A stretch of DNA of 64,000 nucleotides from Ruminococcus flavefaciens (GCF_900119075.1 NZ_FPIP01000003.1:62001-126000); one strand, 5' to 3'; shown: positions 42,204-51,124, counted from the stretch's first letter. Numbers and translations: made by a program. Notes: generated from the letters alone by a model not told the origin.

Positions 42204-42969
42204 GGTATTCGTCCTCCTTGATAAAAATGTCGATACTGAGTGAAAAAGCGGTCATCAGCTTTGTAAGTGCGTAGGGAAGTCCTGCAATTGTCAGCATTTG
42301 GGGCAGGTACACCGCCAGAAGCCGCAGTAATACGCTTTTTCTGCCGCGCATGAAGCCTACCGAGAATATCATAGCCCTAAAAGCTGTCATCTTCGGGAAT
42401 CGCACTAAAATGTAAGGCACAGCGGCAAAGCAGAGCTTCAGCGAAAGCCATAAAATGACCGATACTCCTGTGAGAAACAGGGCGTTTGCCGCAAGAAAAG
42501 CCTCCCGAGGGCTCAGCTTTTCGCCTGTTAGTCCGTATGCGGCAGTTCCGAAGAACACCGCAGGAGCAAGTGCAAGAAGTCCCACGGCTTTTGTCCACAG
42601 CGCCGCGGAAATGCTGCGTTTGAAGGTGCATTTTCTCAGCAGTATCCGCGAAAAGGCTTCACAGCGCTTTTGCGGCAGCTCCGAGGTCATTCCGTAAAGG
42701 CGGTACGCCGCCGCATACATAAGGGGAGCTGTAGTCAGCAGCCGCAGAAGCGTGCTCGCCGCTGTTACTCCCAGCTGTACGGGACTGCTGCCGCCGAAGA
42801 GCCGTATAGGCTCGATATTGCCGAAATACAGCAGCATACTGTACACCGCCGCCTCTGCGAAGCGGAAGAAGAGCTCCGCGCCGAGAGGGAGAATGCATAT
42901 CATCATAGTCCGTGCCCGTCTGCCCATGAGCAAGCCACGTGAAAAGCGGATAAGCTCCCGAATTTTCAT
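42100..42969 (-). CDS. Multi-pass membrane protein of unknown function
   Basis: A 289-residue protein with the start MKIRELIRFSRGLLMGRRAR, preceded by GGAGG at a 7-base spacing. Five or six hydrophobic stretches are seen (about 28-50, 70-100, 128-155, 170-200, 215-245). The basic C-terminal tail (RRRKSHNSGKIPFGKKRRIK) is encoded in the DNA that also carries the start of the RluA gene. I do not recognise the family; it looks like the DUF975-type integral membrane proteins of Clostridia in general layout only. Confidence 0.6.
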   Translation of the reverse strand: MKIRELIRFSRGLLMGRRARTMMICILPLGAELFFRFAEAAVYSMLLYFGNIEPIRLFGGSSPVQLGVTAASTLLRLLTTAPLMYAAAYRLYGMTSELPQKRCEAFSRILLRKCTFKRSISAALWTKAVGLLALAPAVFFGTAAYGLTGEKLSPREAFLAANALFLTGVSVILWLSLKLCFAAVPYILVRFPKMTAFRAMIFSVGFMRGRKSVLLRLLAVYLPQMLTIAGLPYALTKLMTAFSLSIDIFIKEDEYLEADRAYGRRRKSHNSGKIPFGKKRRIKAAADEA

Positions 42970-43089
42970 ATCTGCGCCTCCGAAAAATGGTTTTGCAGAT
43001 ATTATTGCCAAAGCATGGCATATTATTCAGAGGCGTTTATATTTGTTTTTCGGCTTGCGGACTGCCAAAAGCAGCCCCCCACAGATTTA

Positions 43090-43731
43090 TCAATACTCGT
43101 CGTCGGCTTCGTCAAGCTTCTCGTAGGGGCAGTAGCCAAGTATCTCGAATGCCTGTGAATTCAGCCACATCTGAGCTGTTACCATGAGCTCGAAGCCCAT
43201 TCCGAAGTCGCAGCTGAGCGTTTTCGGATCGTACTTGGGCAGTCCGAAGCAGCTGAGCATATTTGAGATGATACCGCCGTGAGTGATAACGGCGCAGTGG
43301 GTGAGCCCCGACTCCATCATGTCCATGATTATGGCGTGGAGCGCTTTATAGCAGCGGGCGGTCATTTCCTCAAGACTTTCGCCGTTCGGGGGACGGTTGT
43401 CCTTGCCGCCGCGGAGCCACTTGTTGTAGTCCTCGCGCTTTGCAAGCTCGTCAATGCTCTTGTTTTCAAAATCGCCGAAATCAAGCTCTCTCAGGTCGTC
43501 CACGGGGACTACCTCAGTGTAGGGAAAGAGTATATCGGCGGTCTCGGTACATCGTTTGAGGGGCGAGGTGTATACCCTGTGAACGGTGGGGTAGTCAAAT
43601 TCGTCCATTTTTGCAGCAAGGTCTGCTGCGCCCTTATTGGAAAGGGGCAGGTCAGTGCTGCCGATGTAAACGCCCTTTTCGTTTGCCTCCGTCATGCCGT
43701 GACGGAGAATACTTATCCTGTAACCTTTCAT
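43090..43731 (-). CDS. Histidine phosphatase family protein (phosphoglycerate-mutase-like)
   Basis: A 213-residue phosphatase. The start MKGYRISILRHGMTEAN follows AAAGGAGAAGTC. Catalytic marks are RHGMTEAN (phosphorylated His), TSPLKRCTETAD (second Arg), ELDFGDFENKS and the late ITHGGIIS (second His). The family includes alpha-ribazole-phosphate phosphatases and broad sugar-phosphate phosphatases; no cobalamin genes are near, so the substrate stays open. Confidence 0.9.
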   Translation of the reverse strand: MKGYRISILRHGMTEANEKGVYIGSTDLPLSNKGAADLAAKMDEFDYPTVHRVYTSPLKRCTETADILFPYTEVVPVDDLRELDFGDFENKSIDELAKREDYNKWLRGGKDNRPPNGESLEEMTARCYKALHAIIMDMMESGLTHCAVITHGGIISNMLSCFGLPKYDPKTLSCDFGMGFELMVTAQMWLNSQAFEILGYCPYEKLDEADDEY

Positions 43732-43871
43732 GACTTCTCCTTTGCGTTGAATATATCGGCAATCATACCGATAGGATAATATGCACAAAAATACTGCTCG
43801 TTTTTTTAACTGTTAGTAAAATTCACGAAAAATACTACAAATTTCCACGAATAGTTTCACGTTTTTGTGTA

Positions 43872-43900
43872 TTTACAAATTATACATTTTGTATTATAAT
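43872..43900 (+). promoter_or_regulatory. Promoter of the XRE regulator gene
   Basis: TTTACA, 17-base spacer, TATAAT. Three CACGAA-like motifs lie just upstream (about 43820-43862) and could be binding sites for autoregulation. Confidence 0.7.
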
Positions 43901-43942
43901 AATAGTAACAGATTTTAAAATAATCTTTTAGGAGGAATTTCA

Positions 43943-44659
43943 ATGAACTCGGATTTCGCAAGAATAATAACACTGCAGCGTAAGGAAAGACACATCAGTC
44001 AGAAGCAGGCTGCTACAGATCTGGGCATATCTCAGGCACTGCTCTCTCACTATGAAAAGGGTATCAGAGAATGTGGTCTGAATTTCCTTGTTAAGATCGC
44101 TGATTACTATAATGTTTCCTGTGACTATCTCCTTGGAAGAACTCCAGAGCCCGAGGGCAAGACTATCACTATCGAGGATATCCCTGATGACGACGGAAAC
44201 AACAGCATGAAGATGCCTTCACCCGAGATCATCAACTTCAACAGACGTATCATCAACAACTCTATCAGTCTGCTCTTCAGCCTTGCGCAGAAGGCTAACA
44301 GCATTACTCTTATCAAAGAGGTTTCATCATATCTTATGCTGTCTGTTTACAAGCTTTTCCGTATCGTTTACAACGCAAATCCTCATAATGACCAGAAGCT
44401 TTTCCGCATACCCAAGGTCATCGCAAACGACAGTGCAAATGCTATCGTATCCATGAGTGAAGCCAACATCAAAGCCGCGTCCAGCGGAATCGCCCTTGAC
44501 GGCAACGACTGCGTCGATAATTTCGATACCCTCTATGTTACTACTGCGACCTTGCAGAAGGACTACGCCCAGTACTCGTCATCGCTCCTTAACCTTATCA
44601 AGCGCAGTGAGGAAAGTATCTCGCGCACCCGTGCAAAGTACAGAAGCGATATCAAGTGA
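43943..44659 (+). CDS. XRE-family transcriptional regulator
   Basis: A 238-residue regulator. The N-terminal Cro/C1-type helix-turn-helix (about 8-62) has RKERHISQKQAATDLGISQALLSHYEKG followed by LVKIADYYNVSCDYLLGRTPE. The C-terminal ~150 residues are helical, without a known domain, and may serve dimerisation. AGGAGG precedes the ATG. The gene is alone; its targets are unknown. Confidence 0.88.
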   Translation: MNSDFARIITLQRKERHISQKQAATDLGISQALLSHYEKGIRECGLNFLVKIADYYNVSCDYLLGRTPEPEGKTITIEDIPDDDGNNSMKMPSPEIINFNRRIINNSISLLFSLAQKANSITLIKEVSSYLMLSVYKLFRIVYNANPHNDQKLFRIPKVIANDSANAIVSMSEANIKAASSGIALDGNDCVDNFDTLYVTTATLQKDYAQYSSSLLNLIKRSEESISRTRAKYRSDIK

Positions 44660-44862
44660 CCGCCTGTCCGCAAGGACTGTTATACTATTATATCACGTTT
44701 GCAGGCAGTTGAAAAGTCCTTTTTTGATATTTGATATACCGTTTTCCATTGATATTTATCTGAAAAGGCGATATAATGCGTGATATTTTGAAGCTTCACA
44801 ACAGTTTTTTTCTGCTCATCGCCTAAATATTCGGCGCTTTTGGAGAATTTGGACCTATCCCC

Positions 44863-44891
44863 TTGACATCATGGCTCTGCTGTGTTACAAT
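44863..44891 (+). promoter_or_regulatory. Promoter of the T-box/trpB unit
   Basis: TTGACA, 17-base spacer, TACAAT. Confidence 0.85.
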
Positions 44892-44897
44892 TTACAG

Positions 44898-45175
44898 TAG
44901 TAAACCGATGAAGAAGTGTAAGTAGCTCTTGTGTGAGCATTTCAGAGAGCCTGCGGCGGGTGTGAGCAGGTATGCGAAACAGGTGTGAATGGGCTTCCGA
45001 GGGCGAGCCGAAGAGGGGGAAAGGCTCCTTGTGTAGGTAAGACGCAGAGGTCTGCGTTAACAAAACCTTTGTATTTACGTACAAACTGAGAGGACGCAAA
45101 GGCGTCAAGCAGGGTGGCACCGCAGAAGTATACAGCTTCTGTCCCAGCATTTTTGCAGGGACAGAAGCTTTTTTA
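44898..45175 (+). promoter_or_regulatory. T-box riboswitch, tryptophan-specific
   Basis: A classic tRNA-sensing leader. It has GATGAAGAAGTGTAAGTAG in the stem I base, AGAGAGCC, the specifier region GTGAATGGGCTTCCGAG with codon TGG (44990-44992), the T-box AGGGTGGCACCGC (45111-45123), and the terminator AGCTTCTGTCCC/GGGACAGAAGCT with five T (45134-45174). Uncharged tRNA-Trp would pair with TGG and the T-box and prevent termination, turning trpB on. Confidence 0.93.
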
Positions 45176-45229
45176 TGTCCCGATATATACGCCGATAAAT
45201 ATTTTTATTTCAGAAAAGGAGATATTATT

Positions 45230-46612
45230 ATGTCAATGTCAGATGAAAAGATCCCTTACAAAATTTATCTTGAGGAGAACGAGCTTCCTAAGCAGTGGTA
45301 CAATGTACGCGCTGATATGAAGAAGAAGCCTGCTCCCCTTCTTAATCCTGCTACAGGCAAGCCCTGTACATTAGAGGACCTCAGCCGCGTTTTCTGCGAG
45401 GAACTTGCTAAGCAGGAGCTTGACGAGGATACACCTTATATCGACATTCCTAAGGAGATACAGGACTTCTACAAGATGTTCCGTCCGTCTCCTCTCGTAA
45501 GAGCTTACTTCCTTGAGAAGAAGCTTGGCACACCTGCTAAGATCTACTACAAGTTCGAGGGCAACAACACCAGCGGAAGCCACAAGCTCAACTCCGCTAT
45601 CGCTCAGGCTTACTACGCTAAGAAGCAGGGACTCAAGGGCGTTACTACAGAGACAGGCGCTGGTCAGTGGGGTACAGCTCTTTCAATGGCTTGCTCATAC
45701 TTCGACCTCGACTGCAACGTATACATGGTTAAGGTAAGCTTCGAGCAGAAGCCTTTCCGCCGCGAGGTTATGCGTACATACGGCGCAAAAGTAACTCCTT
45801 CTCCTTCAACCACAACTGAGGTAGGAAGAAAGATCCTTGAGGAATTCCCCGGCACAGGCGGAAGCCTTGGCTGCGCTATCTCCGAGGCTGTTGAGGCTGC
45901 TACAACAAAGGAAGGCTACCGTTACGTTCTCGGAAGCGTTCTTGCACAGGTACTCCTCCACCAGTCTATCATCGGTCTTGAAGCAAAGGCTGCTATGGAC
46001 AAGTACAACATCAAGCCTGATATCATCATCGGCTGCGCAGGCGGCGGTTCCAACCTTGGCGGACTTATCTCACCATTCATGGGCGAAAAGCTCCGCGGCG
46101 AAGCTGATTACCGCTTCATCGCTGTTGAGCCTGCTTCATGCCCAAGCCTTACAAGAGGTACATACGCTTACGACTTCTGCGACACAGGTAAGGTTTGCCC
46201 TCTCCAGAAGATGTATACACTGGGCAGCGGCTTCATGCCTTCACCAAACCACGCAGGCGGTCTCCGTTACCACGGCATGAGCGCTACACTCTCAGAGCTC
46301 TACGATCAGGGACTCATGGAGGCTACTTCCGTTGAGCAGACAGCTGTATTCGCGGCTGCTGAGATGTTCGCAAGAGTTGAGGGTATCCTTCCTGCTCCTG
46401 AGAGCAGCCACGCTATCCGCGTTGCTATCGACGAGGCTCTCAAGTGCAAGGAGACAGGCGAGGAGAAGACTATCCTCTTTGGTCTTACAGGTACAGGCTA
46501 CTTTGATATGTACGCTTACGGCGCATACAACGACGGCAAGATGAGCGACTATATCCCGACTGACGAGGAAATTGCAAAGTCAATTGCAAATCTTCCTAAG
46601 ATCGAGGGCTGA
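45230..46612 (+). CDS. trpB: Tryptophan synthase beta chain-like protein (TrpB2 type)
   Basis: A 460-residue PLP enzyme that makes tryptophan from indole and serine. Marks are the PLP lysine in NNTSGSHKLNSA, ETGAGQWGTALS, the phosphate loop CAGGGSNLGG and the late GLTGTGYFD. The N-terminal extension (about 60 residues) and length are those of the TrpB2 subgroup, which works without a tight TrpA partner. No other trp gene is near. AAAAGGAG precedes the ATG, and the T-box leader directly upstream ties expression to tRNA-Trp charging. Confidence 0.93.
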   Translation: MSMSDEKIPYKIYLEENELPKQWYNVRADMKKKPAPLLNPATGKPCTLEDLSRVFCEELAKQELDEDTPYIDIPKEIQDFYKMFRPSPLVRAYFLEKKLGTPAKIYYKFEGNNTSGSHKLNSAIAQAYYAKKQGLKGVTTETGAGQWGTALSMACSYFDLDCNVYMVKVSFEQKPFRREVMRTYGAKVTPSPSTTTEVGRKILEEFPGTGGSLGCAISEAVEAATTKEGYRYVLGSVLAQVLLHQSIIGLEAKAAMDKYNIKPDIIIGCAGGGSNLGGLISPFMGEKLRGEADYRFIAVEPASCPSLTRGTYAYDFCDTGKVCPLQKMYTLGSGFMPSPNHAGGLRYHGMSATLSELYDQGLMEATSVEQTAVFAAAEMFARVEGILPAPESSHAIRVAIDEALKCKETGEEKTILFGLTGTGYFDMYAYGAYNDGKMSDYIPTDEEIAKSIANLPKIEG

Positions 46613-46621
46613 TATTGAAAA

Positions 46622-46650
46622 AAGGACTTCCGCAGGGAAGTCCTTTTTTA
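46622..46650 (+). terminator. Terminator of trpB
   Basis: GGACTTCC/GGAAGTCC stem with six or more T. Confidence 0.9.
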
Positions 46651-46668
46651 GCCGTTAACCGTTAACCT

Positions 46669-46799
46669 GTAGGGGCGATGCCTAACAGGCACCCGTACCC
46701 TCTGTCCTGCGGACATCTCCCTGTACTACAGGGAGTCACCCACATCGCCCCGTGAGTTGCGAATCAATATGACGGGCTGATGTGGGCATCAGCCCCTAC
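46669..46799. repeat. Composite palindromic intergenic repeats
   Basis: A first unit with outer GGGGCGATG/CATCGCCCC arms and the nested CCCTCTGTCCTGCGGACATC and CTCCCTGTA/TACAGGGAG block, then a simple GGGCTGATG..CATCAGCCC unit. Nearly the same as 9910-9997 plus 2571-2597. Confidence 0.82.
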
Positions 46800-46828
46800 A
46801 AAAAAGCTCCGCGTTTGCGGAGCTTTTT
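46799..46828 (-). terminator. Bidirectional terminator
   Basis: AAAAAGCTCCGC/GCGGAGCTTTTT stem with T-runs on both strands; it closes the dockerin-protein gene. Confidence 0.88.
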
Positions 46829-46835
46829 GCGATTA

Positions 46836-49313
46836 TTATTCAACTGCAAAAAATTCGACTAATTTAAGGTCGATATTCTTTTCTTTAAGGAAGTTTTCCA
46901 GCTGTGTGCGAGTTTTTTCAGAATCAGCGTACTTTACAAGAACAGTCTTGTTTTTTAAGTCTGCTTCTTCATCTGTAGGATCAATGCTTGCATTGATATT
47001 GTTTTCGAGAATATAGCAGTACAGCAGGGCTCTTATCTTGTTGAGCTCTGTGTCGCTGTCTATTTTGTAGGGGATAGACTTTATAAGGCTGCTGTCGATG
47101 TCGGAAGACTTCAAAAACGCACCATAACGTGCAGCATAGCTTGTATCAGCGGTATTTACCTGTATAAATACATACTTATCCGCAAACTGCTCGGGCATTT
47201 TGTCTCTTGGGATAACCGAATAGTCTATCTTTTCGGCGGTAAAGAAGTCAGATAGCTGCTGTCTTATTATTTCAAGATCTGATGTGTCAGCTGCCGTTAT
47301 GCTGAATTTCTCGCCGTCCTTGACTTCCATATATCGCAAGCCGTCAGAGCCGTCTGCTATATAGACAATGTCATTTCCTGCGATTTTAAAGCGGTTGGTG
47401 ATAGTTTTTCCTTCGCCCTCGTTTTTCTCGGTAAGGATAACAGTATCTCCCGATATTTTCCATGTTCCTCCGCCGAGATAGCTGCTCAGAACTCCCGGAG
47501 AATATAAAAATGTACCGTCTTCATTGAATTCGATATTGCAGTAGCCGCCGAAGCCTTCTTTTTCATAATAAAACTTCTTTCCTGCCAGTGAAGCGCTGCC
47601 AGCCTTTTTGAATGTGACCGATAAAACTCCCTTGGTATTTTTGTCGGTCTTGGTGATGACGAGAGTTCCGAGGTCTGCGGTCTTGCCGTTTTCCTCGCCT
47701 GTTACCTTTACCTCGGCTTTATAGTCGTCGGAGAGTTTTCCGTTCTCGGGAGCAAAGCATACCTCGCCGCTTCTGCCTACAGTGTAGGACTTGCCCACCT
47801 CGTCGACAGAGCCTAAACCGCCGCCTTTATAGTTGAATATTCTGAATTTGCCGTTTTCAGTGCTGACAGTAACAGGATATTTTGGCGACTCAAACTTGAA
47901 CCACACGCCCATTCCGTTAAGGGAGCTGCTTGCCTGATCGTAGCTGCTCACCATAGTCTCGTCGGCTTTCATTTCAACATATTCCGAGCCGTTTTGCGGG
48001 ATAAGAGTATTGAGCTTGATAGTCAGCTTTTCGCATTCTTCGATACCGAGAAGCTTCCTCTGTATAGCCAGTGCATCACCGACAGTAAGTCCGTTTCCGT
48101 CCATATCACTGTTTATCTTGCCTTGCTCGGTAAGATGATGCTCTGCTGTACCGTCTATGCCATATTTATTAGGATTTGCCATAGCCTGCATAATGAGAAC
48201 AACGTCTGCCATATCAACCTGACCGTCGCAGTTTGCGTCGCCCTTTAATACTTCTGGCACGTCCGAGACTACAGTTACATTATGTACATAGACAAACTGT
48301 GGAGGATTAGTCTCAAGTATACCGCCTATGTATGTGATTTCAAGCTTCATGCCTTGAGTTGGTTTTATATCGCCAAGATATCTTAATGACAAATTGAACC
48401 TATCATAACTTTTAAGTTCTTCCGATCCTTCAACCGGCTTTACAATAACAGTATTTTCGTTTATTTCCATAACCGTTGCCGTCACCTTAACAGTTGCTGT
48501 TTCAAGTAAAAATGAAACAACATCATCTATACGGACATCGACGCCATTTTGGTCTTTATAAACCATGAAGATGTCTATTGGACTTTTAGGCGGATTACCT
48601 GTAAGAAGGAGAGAATAGGTATCATCTATGACGAATTTATATTGCTGATTTCCGTTATTGTCAGGCAGACGCTCTCCCTTGAAATCTTTGAAATCTGCCC
48701 ATGAAAGCTCAAGGCGATTTCTGAGACATATCTCCCATACATCATCAAGCGTCATTATTTTGCCTTCCTCCAACACACCAAGATCCTTGATCGTTGAATC
48801 GGTAGTTGTTGTTGGAACAGTTGTAGTAGTTTTGGCTGTTGTAGTTGTCGCTTTTGCAGTTGTGGTAGTTGTTTTAGCTGTTGTCGTTGTCGTTTTTGCG
48901 GCTGTGGTTGTGGTAACAGTGTCTGTTTTTGCGTATTTGCTTATGAATGCACTGACATCGCCTGTTTTCACATCGACGTATGTCTCGGTGTCTTTGTAGC
49001 AAAGCCATACTACCTCGGGACGGTAATTCGGCTCGCCGCCTACCACAAGGAAGAGATCATTGCCCAGCTCTATTTTTGCGAATCTGGAATAGGCAATGGT
49101 ACTGCGCCATTTTACGTTAAAGCCCGAAAAGTCGGACCAGTCCAGCTTCTTGCCCTTTTTTGAGAGCTCCTGTACGTCGTCGAGAGTCATATTCTTTACT
49201 GTCTGCGATGTATCGCTGTCAGCGGCGATAACTTGTGCGGGCATAACATTGGGTGCAGCCGCGCTTCCGAAGCATATAGCCGCCAGCGCCAAGGCTATAA
49301 TTTTATTTTTCAT
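46836..49313 (-). CDS. Secreted dockerin protein with duplicated N-terminal domain
   Basis: An 825-residue exported protein with a signal peptide (cleavage near AQVIAADS). Two related ~85-residue domains start LDDVQELSKKGKKLDWSDF (about 44) and LDDVWEICLRNRLELSWADF (about 188). Each has a W-[SA]-D-F core, a middle FxxxxLGN or IDD..SLLLTG strand and a VDVKTGDVSAFIS or VDVRIDDVVSFLL end. They are joined by a Thr-rich linker. A dockerin sits in the middle (about 355-425) with GDANCDGQVDMAD and SDMDGNGLTVGD. Further beta-rich domains and a C-terminal region (about 690-825) follow. No catalytic motif is recognised. AAAGGAG precedes the ATG. Confidence 0.8.
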   Translation of the reverse strand: MKNKIIALALAAICFGSAAAPNVMPAQVIAADSDTSQTVKNMTLDDVQELSKKGKKLDWSDFSGFNVKWRSTIAYSRFAKIELGNDLFLVVGGEPNYRPEVVWLCYKDTETYVDVKTGDVSAFISKYAKTDTVTTTTAAKTTTTTAKTTTTTAKATTTTAKTTTTVPTTTTDSTIKDLGVLEEGKIMTLDDVWEICLRNRLELSWADFKDFKGERLPDNNGNQQYKFVIDDTYSLLLTGNPPKSPIDIFMVYKDQNGVDVRIDDVVSFLLETATVKVTATVMEINENTVIVKPVEGSEELKSYDRFNLSLRYLGDIKPTQGMKLEITYIGGILETNPPQFVYVHNVTVVSDVPEVLKGDANCDGQVDMADVVLIMQAMANPNKYGIDGTAEHHLTEQGKINSDMDGNGLTVGDALAIQRKLLGIEECEKLTIKLNTLIPQNGSEYVEMKADETMVSSYDQASSSLNGMGVWFKFESPKYPVTVSTENGKFRIFNYKGGGLGSVDEVGKSYTVGRSGEVCFAPENGKLSDDYKAEVKVTGEENGKTADLGTLVITKTDKNTKGVLSVTFKKAGSASLAGKKFYYEKEGFGGYCNIEFNEDGTFLYSPGVLSSYLGGGTWKISGDTVILTEKNEGEGKTITNRFKIAGNDIVYIADGSDGLRYMEVKDGEKFSITAADTSDLEIIRQQLSDFFTAEKIDYSVIPRDKMPEQFADKYVFIQVNTADTSYAARYGAFLKSSDIDSSLIKSIPYKIDSDTELNKIRALLYCYILENNINASIDPTDEEADLKNKTVLVKYADSEKTRTQLENFLKEKNIDLKLVEFFAVE

Positions 49314-49371
49314 AGTATCAGCTCCTTTTCTTGATGTATTCCCGTTCCGTATTTATTCATTTCTTTCTTTT

Positions 49372-49400
49372 ATAATACAATATAAGTACCGAAAAATCAA
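49372..49400 (-). promoter_or_regulatory. Promoter of the dockerin-protein gene
   Basis: On the minus strand TTGATT, 17-base spacer, TATTAT. Confidence 0.6.
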
Positions 49401-49457
49401 TAGTTTTTTGTTAATGACGAAAAAAATAATGTATAAACCATATAGCGGCAGAGCTAA

Positions 49458-49494
49458 GAAAAAAGCGGTGATAAATTTCTTTACCACCGCCTTT
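49458..49494 (-). terminator. Terminator of the lipoprotein gene
   Basis: On the minus strand GCGGTG/CACCGC with flanking pairs, followed by six T. Confidence 0.75.
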
Positions 49495-49497
49495 GAA

Positions 49498-50202
49498 TTA
49501 TCTTCTGTTTTCTGCTTCGCCGTTGATGCTGAATGAACTTGCTTTCCAGAGACCGTTCTCCTTGACAGCCTTTACAACCATTGTGGAATCTGATCCGTAA
49601 TCGTCGAAGTTAGCTGTTATAGTGAATGAATCATCTGTAACGTCTGAGATCACAGGATCGCTGTTGAATGAGAAGCCGCAGCCTCTTGCGCCCTGCAAGA
49701 ACCACAGTGAGCCCTCGCTGTCTGTGAACATTGCAGGCTCGCCCTCATAAATACATTTATATCTTGATTCAAGGAGACTTCCGCATACTGCGTCTGTAAC
49801 GTATTTCTTCACATCTTCAACGGAGCTGAAACGTGAGTCTGTTACCTTTGTGTATGGGTACTTGTTATCAACGTTGAGAACTGTGCTCTCGTCTACCTCT
49901 ACGCTTGAACCGCCGCAGATATAATCAATTGAATTAAGGTTGTTGAGAACCCTTGCTGCCTCTGCGATAAGCTCGCCTGAAACAGCTGATGTTGCTGCCT
50001 GACTTGCAGGAGCTGTTGTGTCAGCCTGTGCCTCTGTGCTCTCCTCGCTCGCAGCCGCTGTTGCTTCCTCTGTAGGTGCAGCGGTAGTTGCAGGCTGTGC
50101 ATTTGAGCTGCTGCTGCCTGTGCCGACGCTTTTGCCGCATGAAGCAAGACTGCCGCATATCATTGCAGAAGCTATGATGCACATTATAATTCTTTTTTTC
50201 AT
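49498..50202 (-). CDS. Lipoprotein, possibly IseA-like
   Basis: A 234-residue lipoprotein. The start MKKRIIMCIIASAMICGSLASCG follows GAGGGAACATT; the lipobox is SLASC (Cys22). A Ser/Thr/Ala-rich linker (about 25-75) leads to a domain of about 150 residues with VTDSRFSSVEDVKKYVTDAV and FLQGARGCGFS. The domain order resembles IseA/YoeB, an inhibitor of wall DL-endopeptidases, but I am not sure of this match. It has its own promoter (50256-50284) and terminator. Confidence 0.65.
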   Translation of the reverse strand: MKKRIIMCIIASAMICGSLASCGKSVGTGSSSSNAQPATTAAPTEEATAAASEESTEAQADTTAPASQAATSAVSGELIAEAARVLNNLNSIDYICGGSSVEVDESTVLNVDNKYPYTKVTDSRFSSVEDVKKYVTDAVCGSLLESRYKCIYEGEPAMFTDSEGSLWFLQGARGCGFSFNSDPVISDVTDDSFTITANFDDYGSDSTMVVKAVKENGLWKASSFSINGEAENRR

Positions 50203-50255
50203 AATGTTCCCTCTTTCTTTAGGTAAAAAAGCTTGTTTATACGAATACAAGATAT

Positions 50256-50284
50256 ATGATACACGTTTTTTTCAAAATATTCAA
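50256..50284 (-). promoter_or_regulatory. Promoter of the lipoprotein gene
   Basis: On the minus strand TTGAAT, 17-base spacer, TATCAT. Confidence 0.6.
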
Positions 50285-50372
50285 GTCGAATTATTCACAA
50301 ACTTTATCTGAGAGTGCGTGATTTTTAGTGTAAAATAGCCCTGATTTACGCTGTGATTTCGTATTATGTATC

Positions 50373-50400
50373 AAAAAAAGCTCCCGTCGGGAGCTTTTTT
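50373..50400 (-). terminator. Terminator of the rhomboid-like gene
   Basis: AGCTCCCG/CGGGAGCT stem with A- and T-runs on both sides, bidirectional. Confidence 0.9.
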
Positions 50401-50401
50401 C

Positions 50402-51064
50402 TTACTTTATTTTCTTGATATGTCTGTACTTAAAGCGTCTTATCCAATAATATATCATGGAGAAGAAGTCCTTGCCGAAGAATATTATGATATTTATTAT
50501 TGAGAGTATAATGAATATTCTCGTTAAGTTGTCGCCCTTGATAAAATCGTACAGCAGTATGATACCGTCAACGAGTGCCAGCCATTTTGCCTTTATCGGT
50601 ATAACAAAGAACGCCAGAAGCTGTTCGTTTGGGAACAGTATAGCAAATGCAAGGAACAGACTCAGATTAAGGTAATAGCTGGTAGCGTAGCCCATTATGA
50701 AGCCTGCGGCGATACAGCCGATAACGCCTGTAAAGTAGAATATATTGAACTTGAAAGCGCCCCATTTGTATTCCAGCGATGAACCCATGAACCAGTAAAA
50801 ATACAGTATGATCGGGATAAGTATGAACAGCGTCGAAGGCGGCATGAACACGAATGACAAGACTCGCCATACCTCTCCTTGAAGTATCTTGTAACGGTTG
50901 AACGAGATCAGCTCCAGCAGATTTACGTTGTTGTTGGGATTGGTTGCGAGTATAATGCTTGCTATCCACACAACAGACATTGCAAGAACTATATAGAGCA
51001 TGAGGTTGGAGATAGCGAATTTTCGGCATTTGCGCTCGATCTTATTTAATAATTGATTCAGCAT
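50402..51064 (-). CDS. Rhomboid-like membrane protein without a catalytic serine motif
   Basis: A 220-residue protein with five or six membrane helices. The segment EVWRVLSFVFMPPS, followed by GSSLEYKWGAFKFNIFYFTG, is the rhomboid L1 pattern (WR.xTxxF..P and G..LE..WG..R). The G-x-S-G catalytic box expected in helix 4 is absent (the place reads YYLNLSLFLAFAILFP), and no helix-6 His is evident. It therefore resembles the inactive iRhom/Derlin or TMEM115-type relatives. The function is unknown. A perfect promoter (51096-51124) precedes it. Confidence 0.65.
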   Translation of the reverse strand: MLNQLLNKIERKCRKFAISNLMLYIVLAMSVVWIASIILATNPNNNVNLLELISFNRYKILQGEVWRVLSFVFMPPSTLFILIPIILYFYWFMGSSLEYKWGAFKFNIFYFTGVIGCIAAGFIMGYATSYYLNLSLFLAFAILFPNEQLLAFFVIPIKAKWLALVDGIILLYDFIKGDNLTRIFIILSIINIIIFFGKDFFSMIYYWIRRFKYRHIKKIK

Positions 51065-51095
51065 GATGATTCCTCAGTTTTTAATATTTTTTTTA

Positions 51096-51124
51096 GTATA
51101 TCATGAGTTTGGTGCTTTGTCAAG
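51096..51124 (-). promoter_or_regulatory. Promoter of the rhomboid-like gene
   Basis: On the minus strand TTGACA, 17-base spacer, TATACT. Confidence 0.8.

Noticed and set aside
44869-45150. 93-codon minus-strand frame in the T-box leader
   Set aside because: The DNA is fully explained by a conserved T-box riboswitch on the other strand.
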